DNA of 64,000 nucleotides from positions 175,884-239,883 of the forward strand of contig NZ_LMOG01000012.1 of the NCBI RefSeq assembly GCF_001423495.1. Direction: 5' to 3'. Positions 28,613-38,517 of the stretch are shown here, piece by piece (the first letter of the stretch is position 1; each line of letters begins with the position of its first letter). Made by a program: the position numbers and the translations under genes. This DNA is from Xanthomonas sp. Leaf131. GTDB taxonomy: Bacteria > Pseudomonadota > Gammaproteobacteria > Xanthomonadales > Xanthomonadaceae. The notes beneath the pieces are model-generated. The model saw only the letters and a program-made list of their open reading frames with translations. It did not search any database and was not told where the DNA came from.

Positions 28613-28835
28613 GTACCCTCACCCCAACCCCTCTCCCGACGGGAGAGGGGCTTTAGGCGACGCGCCACCAAGTTGTTCAAGATCTTCGAAGTCATGAAAA
28701 ACGACTCGCCGAGGCGGCAGCGTGGCCGGGGATTGGCGGAGAGCGGCACACGGATGTGCCGCGCGGCGAGTCAGACAGGATGTCTGACCGAGCCGAAGAG
28801 CCGATCCCCGGCCGCGCTGGCGCCCCTTACCGAAG
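28613..28835. repeat. 220-bp composite repeat, unit 2
   Basis: Direct repeat of unit 1 with the same order: REP-like hairpin, a spacer that differs, then a conserved block from 28710 to about 28818 that is nearly identical to unit 1, including both short hairpins. Spacer divergence against block identity suggests functional or recent copying pressure on the block. Confidence 0.78.
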
Positions 28836-29019
28836 CCAGTCCCGGCAGGCAGCGTGCTTCGCCAGCCCCCCCCCAACCCCGCTCCGCGCCCCAGCCCGCG
28901 CTAGCAGCGCGGGCGCACCAAGACACGCGCGCCGGTGGCGCGCAAGTCGAGCCTTAGTGCCCCGCAATGCCCGCCTGAAAGGGCTAGCTCGTCCCTTCGC
29001 TTATTCCAAACTCATAACC

Positions 29020-30306
29020 TCACGCGCCCTGCAGCGCCTGCTCCAGATCCGCCAGCAGATCGTCGATGTGCTCGATGCCGATCGACAGCCGCACGGTGTC
29101 TTCGCTCACCCCCGCATGCTCCAACTCGGCCGGGCCCAGTTGCCGATGCGTGGTCGAGGCCGGATGCGTCGCCAGCGATTTGGCATCGCCAATATTCACC
29201 AGCCGCGTAAACAACTGCAGCGCATCCAGAAAACGCGCACCCGCCGCACGACCGCCAGGCAGCCCGAAGGTCAGCACGCCAGAGCCGTGCCCACCCAGAT
29301 ACTTCTGCGCCAACGCATGCTCCGGATGATCCGGCAGCGCGGCGTAGTTGACCCACGCAACCCGCGCATGCTGCTGCAGATACGTCGCAATCGCCAGCGT
29401 GTTGGCGTTGATGCGCTCCATGCGCAGCGGCAGCGTTTCGATGCCTTGCAAGATCAGAAACGCATTGAACGGCGACAGCGCCGCACCCGTATTGCGCAGT
29501 GGCACCACACGCGCACGACCGATATACGCCGCATCACCCAACGCTTCGGTATAGACCACGCCGTGATAACTCACATCCGGCTCGTTGAGACGCGGAAACC
29601 GCTGTTTGTGCGCCGCCCAGGGGAAGCGCCCGCTATCCACGATCGCCCCGCCGATGCTGTTGCCATGGCCACCCAGATACTTGGTCAGCGAATGCACCAC
29701 GATGTCCGCGCCAAAGTCGATCGGCCGCAACAACGACGGCGTGGCCACCGTGTTGTCCACGATCAACGGCACCCCATGCGCATGCGCCACCGCGGCCACG
29801 GCCTCGATATCGGTGATATTGCCGCGCGGATTGCCGATCGACTCGACGAACACGGCCTTGGTACGTTCATCGATCAATCCGGCAAACGCCTGCGGATCGC
29901 GATAGTCGGCAAAGCGCGTGCTGATGCCGAACTGCGGAAACGTATGCGCGAACAGATTGTAGGTGCCGCCATACAGGGCACTGGACGAGACGATGTTGTC
30001 GCCCGCTTCGGCGATGGTCTGGATCGCATAGGTCACCGCCGCCTGCCCGGATGCCAGCGCCAACGCGCCGATGCCGCCTTCCAGCGCGGCCACGCGTTGC
30101 TCCAGCACATCGTTGGTCGGGTTCATGATGCGGCTGTAGATATTGCCCTGCACCTTGAGGTCGAACAGATCCGCGCCGTGCTGGGTATCGTCGAACGCGA
30201 AGGCCACGGTCTGGTAGATCGGCACCGCCACCGCACGCGTGGTCGGATCGGGTGTGTAGCCGCCGTGCACGGCGATGGTTTCAGGCTTCCACTGCGGATC
30301 GGTCAT
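29020..30306 (-). CDS. metY: O-acetylhomoserine aminocarboxypropyltransferase (homocysteine synthase)
   Basis: The 428-residue PLP enzyme of the Cys/Met metabolism family begins TIAVHGGYTPDPTTRAVAVP and carries YGGTYNLFAHTFPQ and the PLP-lysine motif VVHSLTKYLGGHGNS near residue 210-225. The closest functional type is MetY, which makes homocysteine from O-acetylhomoserine and sulfide (direct sulfhydrylation); a cystathionine-type role is less likely given length and motifs. The ATG at 30306 (MTDPQWKPE) is used; the frame is open upstream but not family-like. It sits 211 bases downstream of clpB on the same strand. Confidence 0.9.
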   Translation of the reverse strand: MTDPQWKPETIAVHGGYTPDPTTRAVAVPIYQTVAFAFDDTQHGADLFDLKVQGNIYSRIMNPTNDVLEQRVAALEGGIGALALASGQAAVTYAIQTIAEAGDNIVSSSALYGGTYNLFAHTFPQFGISTRFADYRDPQAFAGLIDERTKAVFVESIGNPRGNITDIEAVAAVAHAHGVPLIVDNTVATPSLLRPIDFGADIVVHSLTKYLGGHGNSIGGAIVDSGRFPWAAHKQRFPRLNEPDVSYHGVVYTEALGDAAYIGRARVVPLRNTGAALSPFNAFLILQGIETLPLRMERINANTLAIATYLQQHARVAWVNYAALPDHPEHALAQKYLGGHGSGVLTFGLPGGRAAGARFLDALQLFTRLVNIGDAKSLATHPASTTHRQLGPAELEHAGVSEDTVRLSIGIEHIDDLLADLEQALQGA

Positions 30307-30440
30307 GGCGCGGCTCGCTCTCGGAAAGAGTGCCGACCATAGCCGGGACTGCAGGTGCGTTTGCAAACGAGCGGTGATGAACTTATGCCGCCGCGTTGTG
30401 AGCGCCAACGATGCCCCGCATGCACCATCCACCTCACGCA

Positions 30441-30468
30441 AACGGGCACTGCCTGCGCAGTGCCCGTT
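30441..30468 (-). terminator. clpB: Probable clpB transcription terminator hairpin
   Basis: A perfect 11-bp stem (AACGGGCACTG at 30441-30451 with CAGTGCCCGTT at 30458-30468) and a six-base loop lies about 50 bases after the clpB stop. The T-run after it on the minus strand is short, so termination may be partial and read-through into metY is possible. Confidence 0.5.
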
Positions 30469-30517
30469 GCTTACTTCAACGCTCGCCGCCGATGCGGCGC
30501 ATCACTATCGCCAAGGA

Positions 30518-33103
30518 TCAGCCCTTGGTAAATGCCAGACGCCCACCCTCGACGCGTACGCGCACGGTGTCGCCGCTGAGGTAATGCCCCGAGAGGATCT
30601 GCTGCGCCAGCGGATTCTCCACCTGCGACTGGATCGCACGTTTGAGCGGCCGCGCGCCATACACCGGGTCGAAGCCGACATTGCCGAGCAGTTCCAGCGC
30701 GGCATCGTCCAGATCCAGCTTGAGGCCGCGCTCGGACAAACGCTTTTCCAGCCCATGCAACTGGATACGCGCGATCGATTTGATCTGCGCTTTATCCAGC
30801 GGATGGAACACCACAATGTCGTCGAGCCGGTTGATGAACTCCGGGCGGAAGTGCGCCTGCACCACGCCCATCACCGCCGCCTTCATCTGCGTGTAAGCCT
30901 CGGCGCTGCCGTCGCCGGACAGCTCCTGGATCTGGTGCGAGCCCAGGTTGGAGGTCATCACGATGACGGTATTGCGGAAGTCCACCGTGCGGCCCTGGCC
31001 ATCGGTGAGACGGCCATCGTCGAGCACCTGCAGCAGGATGTTGAAGACATCGGCGTGCGCCTTTTCCACCTCGTCCAGCAGGATCAGCGAATACGGACGC
31101 CGACGCACCGCCTCGGTGAGATAGCCGCCTTCTTCGTAACCGACATAGCCCGGAGGCGCACCGATCAGGCGCGAGACCGAATGCTTCTCCATGAACTCGC
31201 TCATGTCGATACGGATCATCGCTTCGGTGCTGTCGAACAGGAAGTCCGCCAGCGCCTTGCACAGCTCGGTCTTGCCCACGCCGGTTGGGCCCAGGAACAG
31301 GAACGAACCGCTCGGACGGTTGGGGTCGGACAGGCCGGCGCGCGAACGCCGCACCGCGTCGGAGACGACCTTGATCGCCTCGTTCTGGCCGACCACGCGA
31401 TGATGCAGTTCGTCTTCCATGCGCAACAATTTGTCGCGTTCGCCCTCGAGCATCTTGTTGACCGGGATACCGGTCCAGCGCGACACCACCTCGGCGATTT
31501 CCTCGGCGGTGACACGGTCCTGCACCAGCTTGAAGTCGTGATGTTCGACCTCGTTGGCCAGCGCCATCTGCTTTTCCAGCTGCGGCAATACGCCGTACTG
31601 GATCTCGCTCATCTTGGCGTAGTCCTGGCGCCGCTGTGCGGCCTCCAGCTCCAGCTTGGCGTGCTCGATCTGCTCCTTGACCTTGGTGGTGCCCTGCAAC
31701 GCGGCCTTCTCGGATTTCCACAATTCGTTGAGGTCGTAGAACTCGCGCTCGAGCTTGTCGATGTCGGTTTCCAGATCGGCCAGGCGCTGACGCGAGGCGT
31801 CGTCCTTTTCCTTCTTCAACATCTCGCGCTGGATCTTGAGCTGGATCAGGCGGCGCTCCAGGCGATCGAGTTCTTCCGGCTTGGAGTCGATCTCCATGCG
31901 GATGCGCGATGCCGCTTCGTCCATCAAATCGATCGCCTTATCCGGCAACTGGCGGTCGGTGATGTAGCGGTTGGACAACGTGGAGGCGGCCACGATCGCC
32001 GGGTCGGTGATCTCCACGCCGTGATGCACCGCGTAGCGCTCCTTCAAGCCACGCAGGATCGCGATGGTGTCTTCCACCGTCGGTTCGCCCACGAACACCT
32101 TCTGGAAACGCCGCTCCAACGCGGCGTCTTTTTCGATGTACTTGCGGTATTCGTCCAGCGTGGTGGCGCCGATGCAATGCAGCTCGCCACGCGCCAGCGC
32201 CGGCTTGAGCATATTGCCGGCGTCCATCGCGCCATCGGCCTTGCCCGCGCCGACCATGGTGTGCAGCTCGTCGATGAACAGGATGATCTGGCCTTCGTTC
32301 TTGGACAGGTCGCTGAGCACCGCCTTCAGCCGTTCTTCGAACTCGCCGCGGAATTTGGCGCCGGCAATCAGCGCGCCCATGTCCAGTGACAGCACGCGCT
32401 TGCCGCGCAGGCCCTCGGGCACTTCGCCGTTGATGATGCGCTGGGCCAGGCCCTCGACAATCGCGGTCTTGCCCACGCCGGGCTCGCCGATCAGCACCGG
32501 GTTGTTCTTGGTGCGCCGCTGCAAGACTTGAATGGTGCGGCGGATCTCTTCGTCGCGGCCGATTACCGGATCGAGCTTGCCGCTCTCGGCACGCGCGGTC
32601 AGGTCGATGGTGTATTTTTCCAGCGCCTGGCGCTGCTCCTCAGCGTTTTCCGATTGCACGGTTTCGCCGCCGCGCAGCTTGTCGATGGCGACCTCGATCT
32701 TTTTCTTGTCGCCGCCGGCCGCGCGCAGCGCCACGCCCAGCGGGCTGGCATCGTCGGCCGCGGCCAGCACAAACCACTCGCTGGCGATAAAAGCATCGCC
32801 ATGTTGCTGGGCCAGTTTGTCGGTCTGGTTGAGCAGGCGGTTGAGATCGTTGCCGATCGACAGGTTGCCTTCCTGACCGGACACCTTGGGTAGCGTATCC
32901 AGCGCCTCGCCCAGCCGCTCGCGCAGCAATGGCACGTTGACGCCGGCCTGCGACAGCAGCGGGCGCGTGCTGCCGCCACTCTGGTCGAGCAAGGCGGCGA
33001 GCACGTGCACCGGTTCGATGATGTTGTGGTCGCGGCCCACGGCCAGCGACTGCGCGTCGGCCAGCGCCTGCTGGAACCGCGAGGTGAGCTTGTCCATCCG
33101 CAT
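30518..33103 (-). CDS. clpB: ATP-dependent disaggregase ClpB
   Basis: The 861-residue hexameric chaperone resolves protein aggregates together with DnaK. All parts are visible: the N domain ([20 protein letters not shown]), first AAA+ module ([29 protein letters not shown]), the long middle coiled coil ([20 protein letters not shown]), second AAA+ module ([27 protein letters not shown]), and the C-terminal D2 end. Size is close to the E. coli protein (857). The ATG at 33103 matches the E. coli start and follows AGAGGA. A sigma-32-type promoter lies just upstream. Confidence 0.97.
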   Translation of the reverse strand: MRMDKLTSRFQQALADAQSLAVGRDHNIIEPVHVLAALLDQSGGSTRPLLSQAGVNVPLLRERLGEALDTLPKVSGQEGNLSIGNDLNRLLNQTDKLAQQHGDAFIASEWFVLAAADDASPLGVALRAAGGDKKKIEVAIDKLRGGETVQSENAEEQRQALEKYTIDLTARAESGKLDPVIGRDEEIRRTIQVLQRRTKNNPVLIGEPGVGKTAIVEGLAQRIINGEVPEGLRGKRVLSLDMGALIAGAKFRGEFEERLKAVLSDLSKNEGQIILFIDELHTMVGAGKADGAMDAGNMLKPALARGELHCIGATTLDEYRKYIEKDAALERRFQKVFVGEPTVEDTIAILRGLKERYAVHHGVEITDPAIVAASTLSNRYITDRQLPDKAIDLMDEAASRIRMEIDSKPEELDRLERRLIQLKIQREMLKKEKDDASRQRLADLETDIDKLEREFYDLNELWKSEKAALQGTTKVKEQIEHAKLELEAAQRRQDYAKMSEIQYGVLPQLEKQMALANEVEHHDFKLVQDRVTAEEIAEVVSRWTGIPVNKMLEGERDKLLRMEDELHHRVVGQNEAIKVVSDAVRRSRAGLSDPNRPSGSFLFLGPTGVGKTELCKALADFLFDSTEAMIRIDMSEFMEKHSVSRLIGAPPGYVGYEEGGYLTEAVRRRPYSLILLDEVEKAHADVFNILLQVLDDGRLTDGQGRTVDFRNTVIVMTSNLGSHQIQELSGDGSAEAYTQMKAAVMGVVQAHFRPEFINRLDDIVVFHPLDKAQIKSIARIQLHGLEKRLSERGLKLDLDDAALELLGNVGFDPVYGARPLKRAIQSQVENPLAQQILSGHYLSGDTVRVRVEGGRLAFTKG

Positions 33104-33150
33104 GGAAGAATCCTCTGAACTGGTGGCCGGTGTCTCCGGCGATACCGTGC

Positions 33151-33178
33151 AGATGCGGCTGCTGTGCGGGGTTTCAAG
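33151..33178 (-). promoter_or_regulatory. clpB: Sigma-32 (RpoH) heat-shock promoter of clpB
   Basis: On the minus strand the -35 box CTTGAAA (33172-33178) is a perfect match to the RpoH consensus. A 14-base spacer separates it from the -10 box CGCATCT (33151-33157), which matches CCCATNT at six of seven positions. The start codon is about 48 bases further on. Confidence 0.85.
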
Positions 33179-33326
33179 GTTTGGCGGGTGCGGCAAGTGC
33201 AGATGAGAGGCATCAAGCCCGGCTCACGCTGCTTGGTATGGGGCTGCGCGATGCTTGAGAAGCGGGTTTGCATTGCGCATTGGCATAGGCGTGGACTTAG
33301 ACGAACTCAGGCCGACCACCAGCCTG

Positions 33327-34163
33327 CTAGACGATCCGCCGCAGCGGCACAGTGGCGTGCGTCGGAGCGCCCTGCCGCGCATCGAGATCCTTGGCGTTCT
33401 CGGCGTTCTCCGTGGCTGCCGGCGCCGGCAGTTGAGCCGTCCCCAGCAGACGCGACAACACCTGCGCCTGGATCGCCGCCAAGGCCGGTGCCCCTGGTGC
33501 GCGCGGATGCGGTACCGGCACCGCCAGATCCAGGCCAACCTGGCCGTGCTCGATCAACACGATGCGGTCGGCCAGCGCGCTGGCCTCGGCCACGTCATGG
33601 GTGACCAGCACCAGGGTGAAGCCATACTGCCGCCACAGCTGCACGATCAGCTGCTGCATCTCGATCCGCGTCAACGCATCCAGTGCGCCCAGGGGTTCGT
33701 CCAGCAACAACAGCCGCGGCCGATGCACCAGCGCACGCGCCAGGGCCACGCGCTGGCGTTGACCGCCCGACAGCGTCGCCGGCCAATCGCCGCCACGTGT
33801 GCCCAACCCCACTGCGTCCAGTGCTGCCTGCGCCTGGGCGCGACCGGCACGCCCCAGGCCCAGCGCCACATTGTCGATCACCCGCTTCCACGGCAGCAGC
33901 CGCGCGTCCTGGAACATCAGCCGCACCGCGTCGCGCTGCGCTGCCAATGGCGCGTGCCCGCTAGCGACCGTGCCGGTATCGGCGGCTTCCAGCCCGGCGA
34001 TCACGCGCAGCAAGGTGCTCTTGCCGCAACCGCTACGCCCGACAATCGCCACGCTGGCGCCGGGTGCGATGTCCAGAGCGATGCCGCGCAGCACCTCGGC
34101 ATCGCCATAACGTTTACCGATCCCGCACAAGGTCAGCGGCAGGCCGGTCTCGACCGCGCTCAT
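33327..34163 (-). CDS. ssuB: ABC transporter ATP-binding protein, sulfonate type
   Basis: The 278-residue ATPase has Walker [13 protein letters not shown] near residues 39-50, signature [16 protein letters not shown], Walker [13 protein letters not shown] and the switch histidine in LVTHDVAEA. Sequence and length fit the SsuB/TauB importer ATPases. It overlaps the permease gene by ATGA and is the last gene of the sulfur operon. Start at ATG 34163. The substrate is inferred from the operon. Confidence 0.9.
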   Translation of the reverse strand: MSAVETGLPLTLCGIGKRYGDAEVLRGIALDIAPGASVAIVGRSGCGKSTLLRVIAGLEAADTGTVASGHAPLAAQRDAVRLMFQDARLLPWKRVIDNVALGLGRAGRAQAQAALDAVGLGTRGGDWPATLSGGQRQRVALARALVHRPRLLLLDEPLGALDALTRIEMQQLIVQLWRQYGFTLVLVTHDVAEASALADRIVLIEHGQVGLDLAVPVPHPRAPGAPALAAIQAQVLSRLLGTAQLPAPAATENAENAKDLDARQGAPTHATVPLRRIV

Positions 34164-34954
34164 CGACGCAGCTCCGCCCGTTGTTGCTGCGCCGGGTGCC
34201 AGCCCAGCCACCAGGCTTCCAATCCGCGTGCGGCCAGATCGGCCAGCTTGCCGAGCAATGCGTACAGCATGATCGCCACCACCACGATATCGGTCTGCAA
34301 AAATTCGCGCGCGTTCGTCGCCAGATAGCCGATACCGGAGCTTGTGGAAATCGTCTCGGCCACGATCAAGGTCAGCCACATCAAACCCAGTGCAAAGCGC
34401 AACCCAACCAGAATCGACGGCAACGCACCCGGCAACAACACATCGACAAACAGCTGCGGGCCGCGCAAGCCGTAATTGCGTGCCATCTCGATCAGCGCCG
34501 GGTCCACGCTGCGGATGCCGTGATAGGTATTGAGATAGATCGGGAAAAACGTGCCCAGCGCCACCAGAAACAACTTGGCGCCCTCGTCGATACCGAACCA
34601 CAGGATCACCAGCGGAATCAGCGCCAGATGCGGCACGTTGCGCAGCATCTGCAAAGCGCTGTCGAGCAGGCGCTCGGCCACGCGCGACACGCCGGTGAGC
34701 AGACCCAGCGCAAACCCGATACTGCCGCCGATGGCCAGGCCCACCGCCGCACGCCAGCTGCTGATCGCCAGGTGTTGCCACAACTCGCCGCTTTGTACCA
34801 GCGTCACTGCCGCACGCAGCACCGCATCCGGCGCAGGCAGAATGCGCTGCGGCAACCAGCCACCGGAGGCGGCGATCTGCCAGGCCAGCAACAGGGCCAG
34901 CGGCAATAACCAAGGCACCAGCGCGTTGCCAAAACGACGCGAGCCGGTGCTCAT
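34160..34954 (-). CDS. ssuC: ABC transporter permease, sulfonate type
   Basis: The 264-residue inner-membrane protein has about six hydrophobic segments and the BPD-transporter EAA loop, here around [20 protein letters not shown] near residue 151-170. This is typical of SsuC/TauC permeases of sulfonate, nitrate and taurine importers. ATG at 34954 ([15 protein letters not shown]); it ends in an ATGA overlap with the ATPase gene. The gap to the binding-protein gene is about 115 bases. Confidence 0.9.
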   Translation of the reverse strand: MSTGSRRFGNALVPWLLPLALLLAWQIAASGGWLPQRILPAPDAVLRAAVTLVQSGELWQHLAISSWRAAVGLAIGGSIGFALGLLTGVSRVAERLLDSALQMLRNVPHLALIPLVILWFGIDEGAKLFLVALGTFFPIYLNTYHGIRSVDPALIEMARNYGLRGPQLFVDVLLPGALPSILVGLRFALGLMWLTLIVAETISTSSGIGYLATNAREFLQTDIVVVAIMLYALLGKLADLAARGLEAWWLGWHPAQQQRAELRR

Positions 34955-35069
34955 CGCGGCACCTTGATGGTGTAGCGACGCATCAAAACGACCGCGCGCA
35001 TGTGCACGTTTGCGGGGGCCCGGCACCCGTTCCCAATCCCGCTTACGTTTGCATCTCTGGTCCCGCGCA

Positions 35070-36053
35070 TCACTTGCCCGCCGCCTGCTTGCCCGCCGGC
35101 GATGCAACGGCAACCGGCGGTGCACGCCACACCGCCGGTGCCACCAACACCCGCTTGGGCAACAGGCGCTGTGCGTAGAACAGATCGGCGGTGACCTGCT
35201 GCGCCTTGATGACCTCGGCGCTGAGCGGTTGCACGCTGGCCGGCGGGCGATGCGTCAGCGTGCGCTCGACCACCGCAGGCGAGAGCCCACTCACCTGCGC
35301 CAGCACGCGGATACTGCCGGCGCGGTCGCGCTCCAACAGCCCATCGGCCTGGTTGAGCTGTCCCATCACCTGCTGCACGAACGGGCCCCACGCGGTGGCA
35401 TAGCGCCGCGAAGACAGAAAGAAGCCGCCGGTCAATCCAAGCCCCTCGCCGTTGGCAAGCAGGCGCGCACTGCCATCCAGCGTCAATGCCGAATACCACG
35501 GGTCCCAGATCGCCCACGCATCCACCTGGCCTGCAGCGAAGGCGGCGCGCGCGTTGGCTGGCGACAGATACAGCGGCGTGATGTCGCGCATGCTCAAGCC
35601 GGACTTGGCCAACAAGCGCAGCAACAGGTTGTGCGCGCTGGAGCCTTTTTGAAATGCCACCCGCTTGCCTTTGAGATCGGCCACGCGCCGCAGCGTGCTC
35701 TTGGCCGGCACCAGAATGGTCTCGGCCTTGGGCGTAGGCGGCACCCAGCCCACGTAGAGCAGATCGGCACCGGCCGCCTGCGCGAACAACGGCGGAATAT
35801 CGCCGGCACCGCCCAGGTCGATGCTGCCCACGTTCAAGGCCTCCAGCAATTGCGGGCCAGCCGGGAACTCGATCCAGCTGATCTTGGTACGTGGAAAGCG
35901 CTGCTCCAGTAACCGATGCTGCTTGGCCAGCACCAGGCTCGACACTGCTTTTTGATAGCCGATACGCAGCTGCGCCGGCTCGGCCGCCCACGCCGGTTGC
36001 AGCCACGCGATGCTGGACAACAGCAACGCAACAAACAAAAAGCGGTAGCGCAT
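35070..36053 (-). CDS. ssuA: Aliphatic-sulfonate-type ABC transporter binding protein
   Basis: The 327-residue periplasmic protein has a signal peptide (MRYRFLFVALLLSSIAWLQ, cleavage after AWA) and the SsuA/NrtA fold signatures LRIGYQKAVSSLVLAKQ, LEALNVGSIDLGGAGDIPP and AWAIWDPWYSA. It should bind a sulfonate or related organosulfur compound for the SsuBC transporter. A strong AGGAGG lies before the ATG at 36053; seven codons of open frame upstream are ignored. It follows the aldo/keto reductase gene by 11 bases. Confidence 0.9.
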   Translation of the reverse strand: MRYRFLFVALLLSSIAWLQPAWAAEPAQLRIGYQKAVSSLVLAKQHRLLEQRFPRTKISWIEFPAGPQLLEALNVGSIDLGGAGDIPPLFAQAAGADLLYVGWVPPTPKAETILVPAKSTLRRVADLKGKRVAFQKGSSAHNLLLRLLAKSGLSMRDITPLYLSPANARAAFAAGQVDAWAIWDPWYSALTLDGSARLLANGEGLGLTGGFFLSSRRYATAWGPFVQQVMGQLNQADGLLERDRAGSIRVLAQVSGLSPAVVERTLTHRPPASVQPLSAEVIKAQQVTADLFYAQRLLPKRVLVAPAVWRAPPVAVASPAGKQAAGK

Positions 36054-36064
36054 CGAATTCCTCC

Positions 36065-37105
36065 TCATTGCCAATCGGTGGACGGTTTTTCCCAGAGGTT
36101 GACGCCACCCTCCACCGCAAAGGTATCGATCTCGGCCAACTCGTCGGCACTGAACGCAGGCAACTGCAAGGCCGCCACGTTTTCAATCAACTGCTCCGGG
36201 CGGCTGGCACCCAGCAAGGCCGAGCTCACGCGCGGATCGCGCAGTACCCAGGCCAACGCCAACTGCGCCAGACTCTGCCCACGCCGCTGCGCGATCGCAT
36301 CCAGCCCGCGTGCGCGCTGCAGGTTGTCGTCGGACAGGTGTTCCGGCCGCAGCGACTGCCCACCCGGACGATTCACCCGCGCATCGCTGGGCACGCCATT
36401 GAGGTATTTGCCGGTCAACAAGCCCTGCGCCAACGGTGTAAACGCAATCACGCCGGCACCCACCTCGTCCGTGGCATCGAACAACTCCTGCTCGGCCCAG
36501 CGATTGAACAGGTTGTAGGCCGGCTGATGGATCAGCAGCGGCACCTTCCACTCGCGCAGCAAGGCCGCGATCTCGCGCGTGCGCGCCGCCGAGTACGACG
36601 ACACGCCCACGTACAAGGCCTTGCCCTGCTGGACCGCGCTGGCCAATGCGCCAGCGGTCTCTTCCAACGGCGTATCCGCATCGAAGCGGTGCGAGTAGAA
36701 GATGTCCACGTAGTCCACACCCAGCCGCTGCAGGCTCTGATCCAGGCTGGACAGCAGGTACTTGCGCGAACTGCCGCCCTGCCCGTACGGGCCCGGCCAC
36801 ATGTCCCAACCGGCCTTGGTGGAAATGATCAATTCATCGCGATACGGCTTGAAATCCTCGCGCAGCAAGCGGCCGAAGTTGAGTTCCGCACTGCCGTACG
36901 GCGGGCCGTAGTTGTTGGCCAGATCGAAATGGGTGATGCCCAGATCGAACGCGGTGCGTAGCAAGGCGCGTTGCGTGTCGATCGGCGTACTGTCGCCGAA
37001 GTTGTGCCACAGGCCCAACGACAGTGCCGGCAATACCAGGCCACTGCGGCCGACACGGCGGTAGGCGAGACGCTCGTAACGATCGGGATGTGCGAGATAG
37101 GTCAT
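36065..37105 (-). CDS. Aldo/keto reductase (YghZ/Gpr type)
   Basis: The 346-residue NADPH-dependent reductase has the AKR tetrad in view: Asp/Tyr in FDLANNYGPPYGSAE, Lys in IISTKAGWDMWPGPYG and His in IFYSHRFDADTPLEE. The sequence is of the YghZ/MgrA class (glyceraldehyde-3-phosphate and methylglyoxal reductase in E. coli). Located between the monooxygenase and ssuA genes, it may reduce the aldehyde released when the monooxygenase splits a C-S bond. ATG at 37105. Confidence 0.88.
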   Translation of the reverse strand: MTYLAHPDRYERLAYRRVGRSGLVLPALSLGLWHNFGDSTPIDTQRALLRTAFDLGITHFDLANNYGPPYGSAELNFGRLLREDFKPYRDELIISTKAGWDMWPGPYGQGGSSRKYLLSSLDQSLQRLGVDYVDIFYSHRFDADTPLEETAGALASAVQQGKALYVGVSSYSAARTREIAALLREWKVPLLIHQPAYNLFNRWAEQELFDATDEVGAGVIAFTPLAQGLLTGKYLNGVPSDARVNRPGGQSLRPEHLSDDNLQRARGLDAIAQRRGQSLAQLALAWVLRDPRVSSALLGASRPEQLIENVAALQLPAFSADELAEIDTFAVEGGVNLWEKPSTDWQ

Positions 37106-37121
37106 CAGAATGTCCGGTAGA

Positions 37122-38453
37122 TCAGCCTGCGCTGAAGCGATTGGCGGGGCGTTGCAGCCCCAGATGATCGCGCAAGGTGCGCCCTGCATAATCACGCCGG
37201 AACAGTCCACGCCGCTGCAGCTCCGGCACCACGTGGTTGGCAACATCGGCCAGGCCGCCGGGCAGATGCGGCACCAGCACGTTGAAGCCATCGGCTGCGC
37301 CTTGTTCGAACCAGGCTTGCAGCTCGTCGGCAATCTGCGTGGGCGTACCGATCAGGCTGTAATGCCCGCGCCCGCCCGCGATGCGCCGACCGAGCTGAGC
37401 AATGCTCAACTGTTCCTGCCCGGCCAGCTCGGTGAACAACTGCTGGCGACTGCGCTGCCCGGTTTCGGTGAGCGGCAACTCCGGCAATGGGCCATCGGGT
37501 GGATAGCCGGACAGATCGAAGTTGCCCAACATGCGCGACAGCAGCGCGATGCCGACGTCAGGCTCCACCAGCTCCTGAAACTGCTCGAACTTTTCCTGCG
37601 CCTCGCCCTGGCTCTGCCCGACCACGACGAACACGCCTGGCATCACCTTCAGCGCATCGCGCGCGCGCCCGAATTGTTCCAGCCGCCCCTTGATGTCGGC
37701 ATAGAACGCCTGCGCCTTGGCCAGCGACGATTGCGCGGTGAACACCACCTCGGCAGTTTCGGCAGCCAACGCACGCCCGGGCTCCGACGAGCCAGCCTGC
37801 ACCAACACCGGATGCCCCTGCGGTGCCCGCGCGATGTTGAGCGGGCCGCGCACCTGAAAGTGCGTGCCACGATGATCCAGCACATGCAGCCGCGCCGGAT
37901 CGTAATGCACACCGGCGGCGGTGTCGGCGATGAAAGCATCGTCATCCCAGCTATCCCACAGCCCCGCAACCACTTGCTGAAATTCGCGCGCCCGCGCGTA
38001 GCGCTCGGCATGCACGTAATGCGCATCGCGGTTGAAATTCAGTGCCTCGTCGGCGGCATCGGAGGTGACCAGATTCCAGCCGGCACGCCCACCGGACAGA
38101 TGATCCAGCGAGGCGAACTTGCGCGCCACATGATACGGCTCGTTGTAGCTGGTGGTCATGGTGGCGATCAGACCGATGCGCTCGCTGACCACCGCCAACG
38201 CGCTCAGCAGCGTAAGCGGCTCGAACAGGCTAGAGCGCGCCATCCGCGAGGCTACCGGCCCGCCGGCCGCAGCCAGGCTGTCGGCGACGAACACCGCATC
38301 GAACTTGGCGGCCTCGGCAATGCGCACCATCTGCCGGTAATGATCGAACACCAGCGGATCGGCACTGGCCTGCGGATGCCGCCATGCGGCCACATGATGG
38401 CCGGTGGCCATCAGGAACGCACCGAGCGAGAGCTGCCGTGCAGCCCTGCTCAT
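37122..38453 (-). CDS. FMN-dependent monooxygenase, NtaA/SnaA/DszA family (luciferase-like)
   Basis: The 443-residue flavin monooxygenase shows the family's diagnostic segments: FDAVFVADS, THLSGGRAGWNLVTSD-type signature (LSGGRAGWNLVTS), HYVHAERYARAREF and LVQAGSSEPGRALAAE. Members need a separate FMN reductase and cleave C-S or C-N bonds in chelators, sulfones and sulfonates. Between a TonB receptor and an SsuABC-like importer, desulfonation or dibenzothiophene-sulfone-like cleavage for sulfur supply is the best guess. The ATG at 38453 is used. No FMN reductase gene is adjacent. Confidence 0.9.
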   Translation of the reverse strand: MSRAARQLSLGAFLMATGHHVAAWRHPQASADPLVFDHYRQMVRIAEAAKFDAVFVADSLAAAGGPVASRMARSSLFEPLTLLSALAVVSERIGLIATMTTSYNEPYHVARKFASLDHLSGGRAGWNLVTSDAADEALNFNRDAHYVHAERYARAREFQQVVAGLWDSWDDDAFIADTAAGVHYDPARLHVLDHRGTHFQVRGPLNIARAPQGHPVLVQAGSSEPGRALAAETAEVVFTAQSSLAKAQAFYADIKGRLEQFGRARDALKVMPGVFVVVGQSQGEAQEKFEQFQELVEPDVGIALLSRMLGNFDLSGYPPDGPLPELPLTETGQRSRQQLFTELAGQEQLSIAQLGRRIAGGRGHYSLIGTPTQIADELQAWFEQGAADGFNVLVPHLPGGLADVANHVVPELQRRGLFRRDYAGRTLRDHLGLQRPANRFSAG

Positions 38454-38517
38454 TGCAGCCCACCGCGCGTAGCGCCCGCACTGTTCAAATCGATATCCAA
38501 AACCATCACACGCATGC

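Larger units (their letters stand above)
28100..29019. other. Repeat-filled non-coding spacer
   Basis: About 920 bases between the riboswitch leader and metY, with no believable gene. It is packed with repeats: a REP-like element near 28197-28270, two copies of a 220-bp composite repeat, and a C-rich stretch near 28865. Small open frames in it repeat the same peptide in both copies and are artefacts of the repeats. Confidence 0.7.

Noticed and set aside
28410..28957. Small open frames in the repeat spacer that repeat the same peptide
   Set aside because: The peptide recurs because the DNA repeat recurs; hairpins explain the sequence better than coding.
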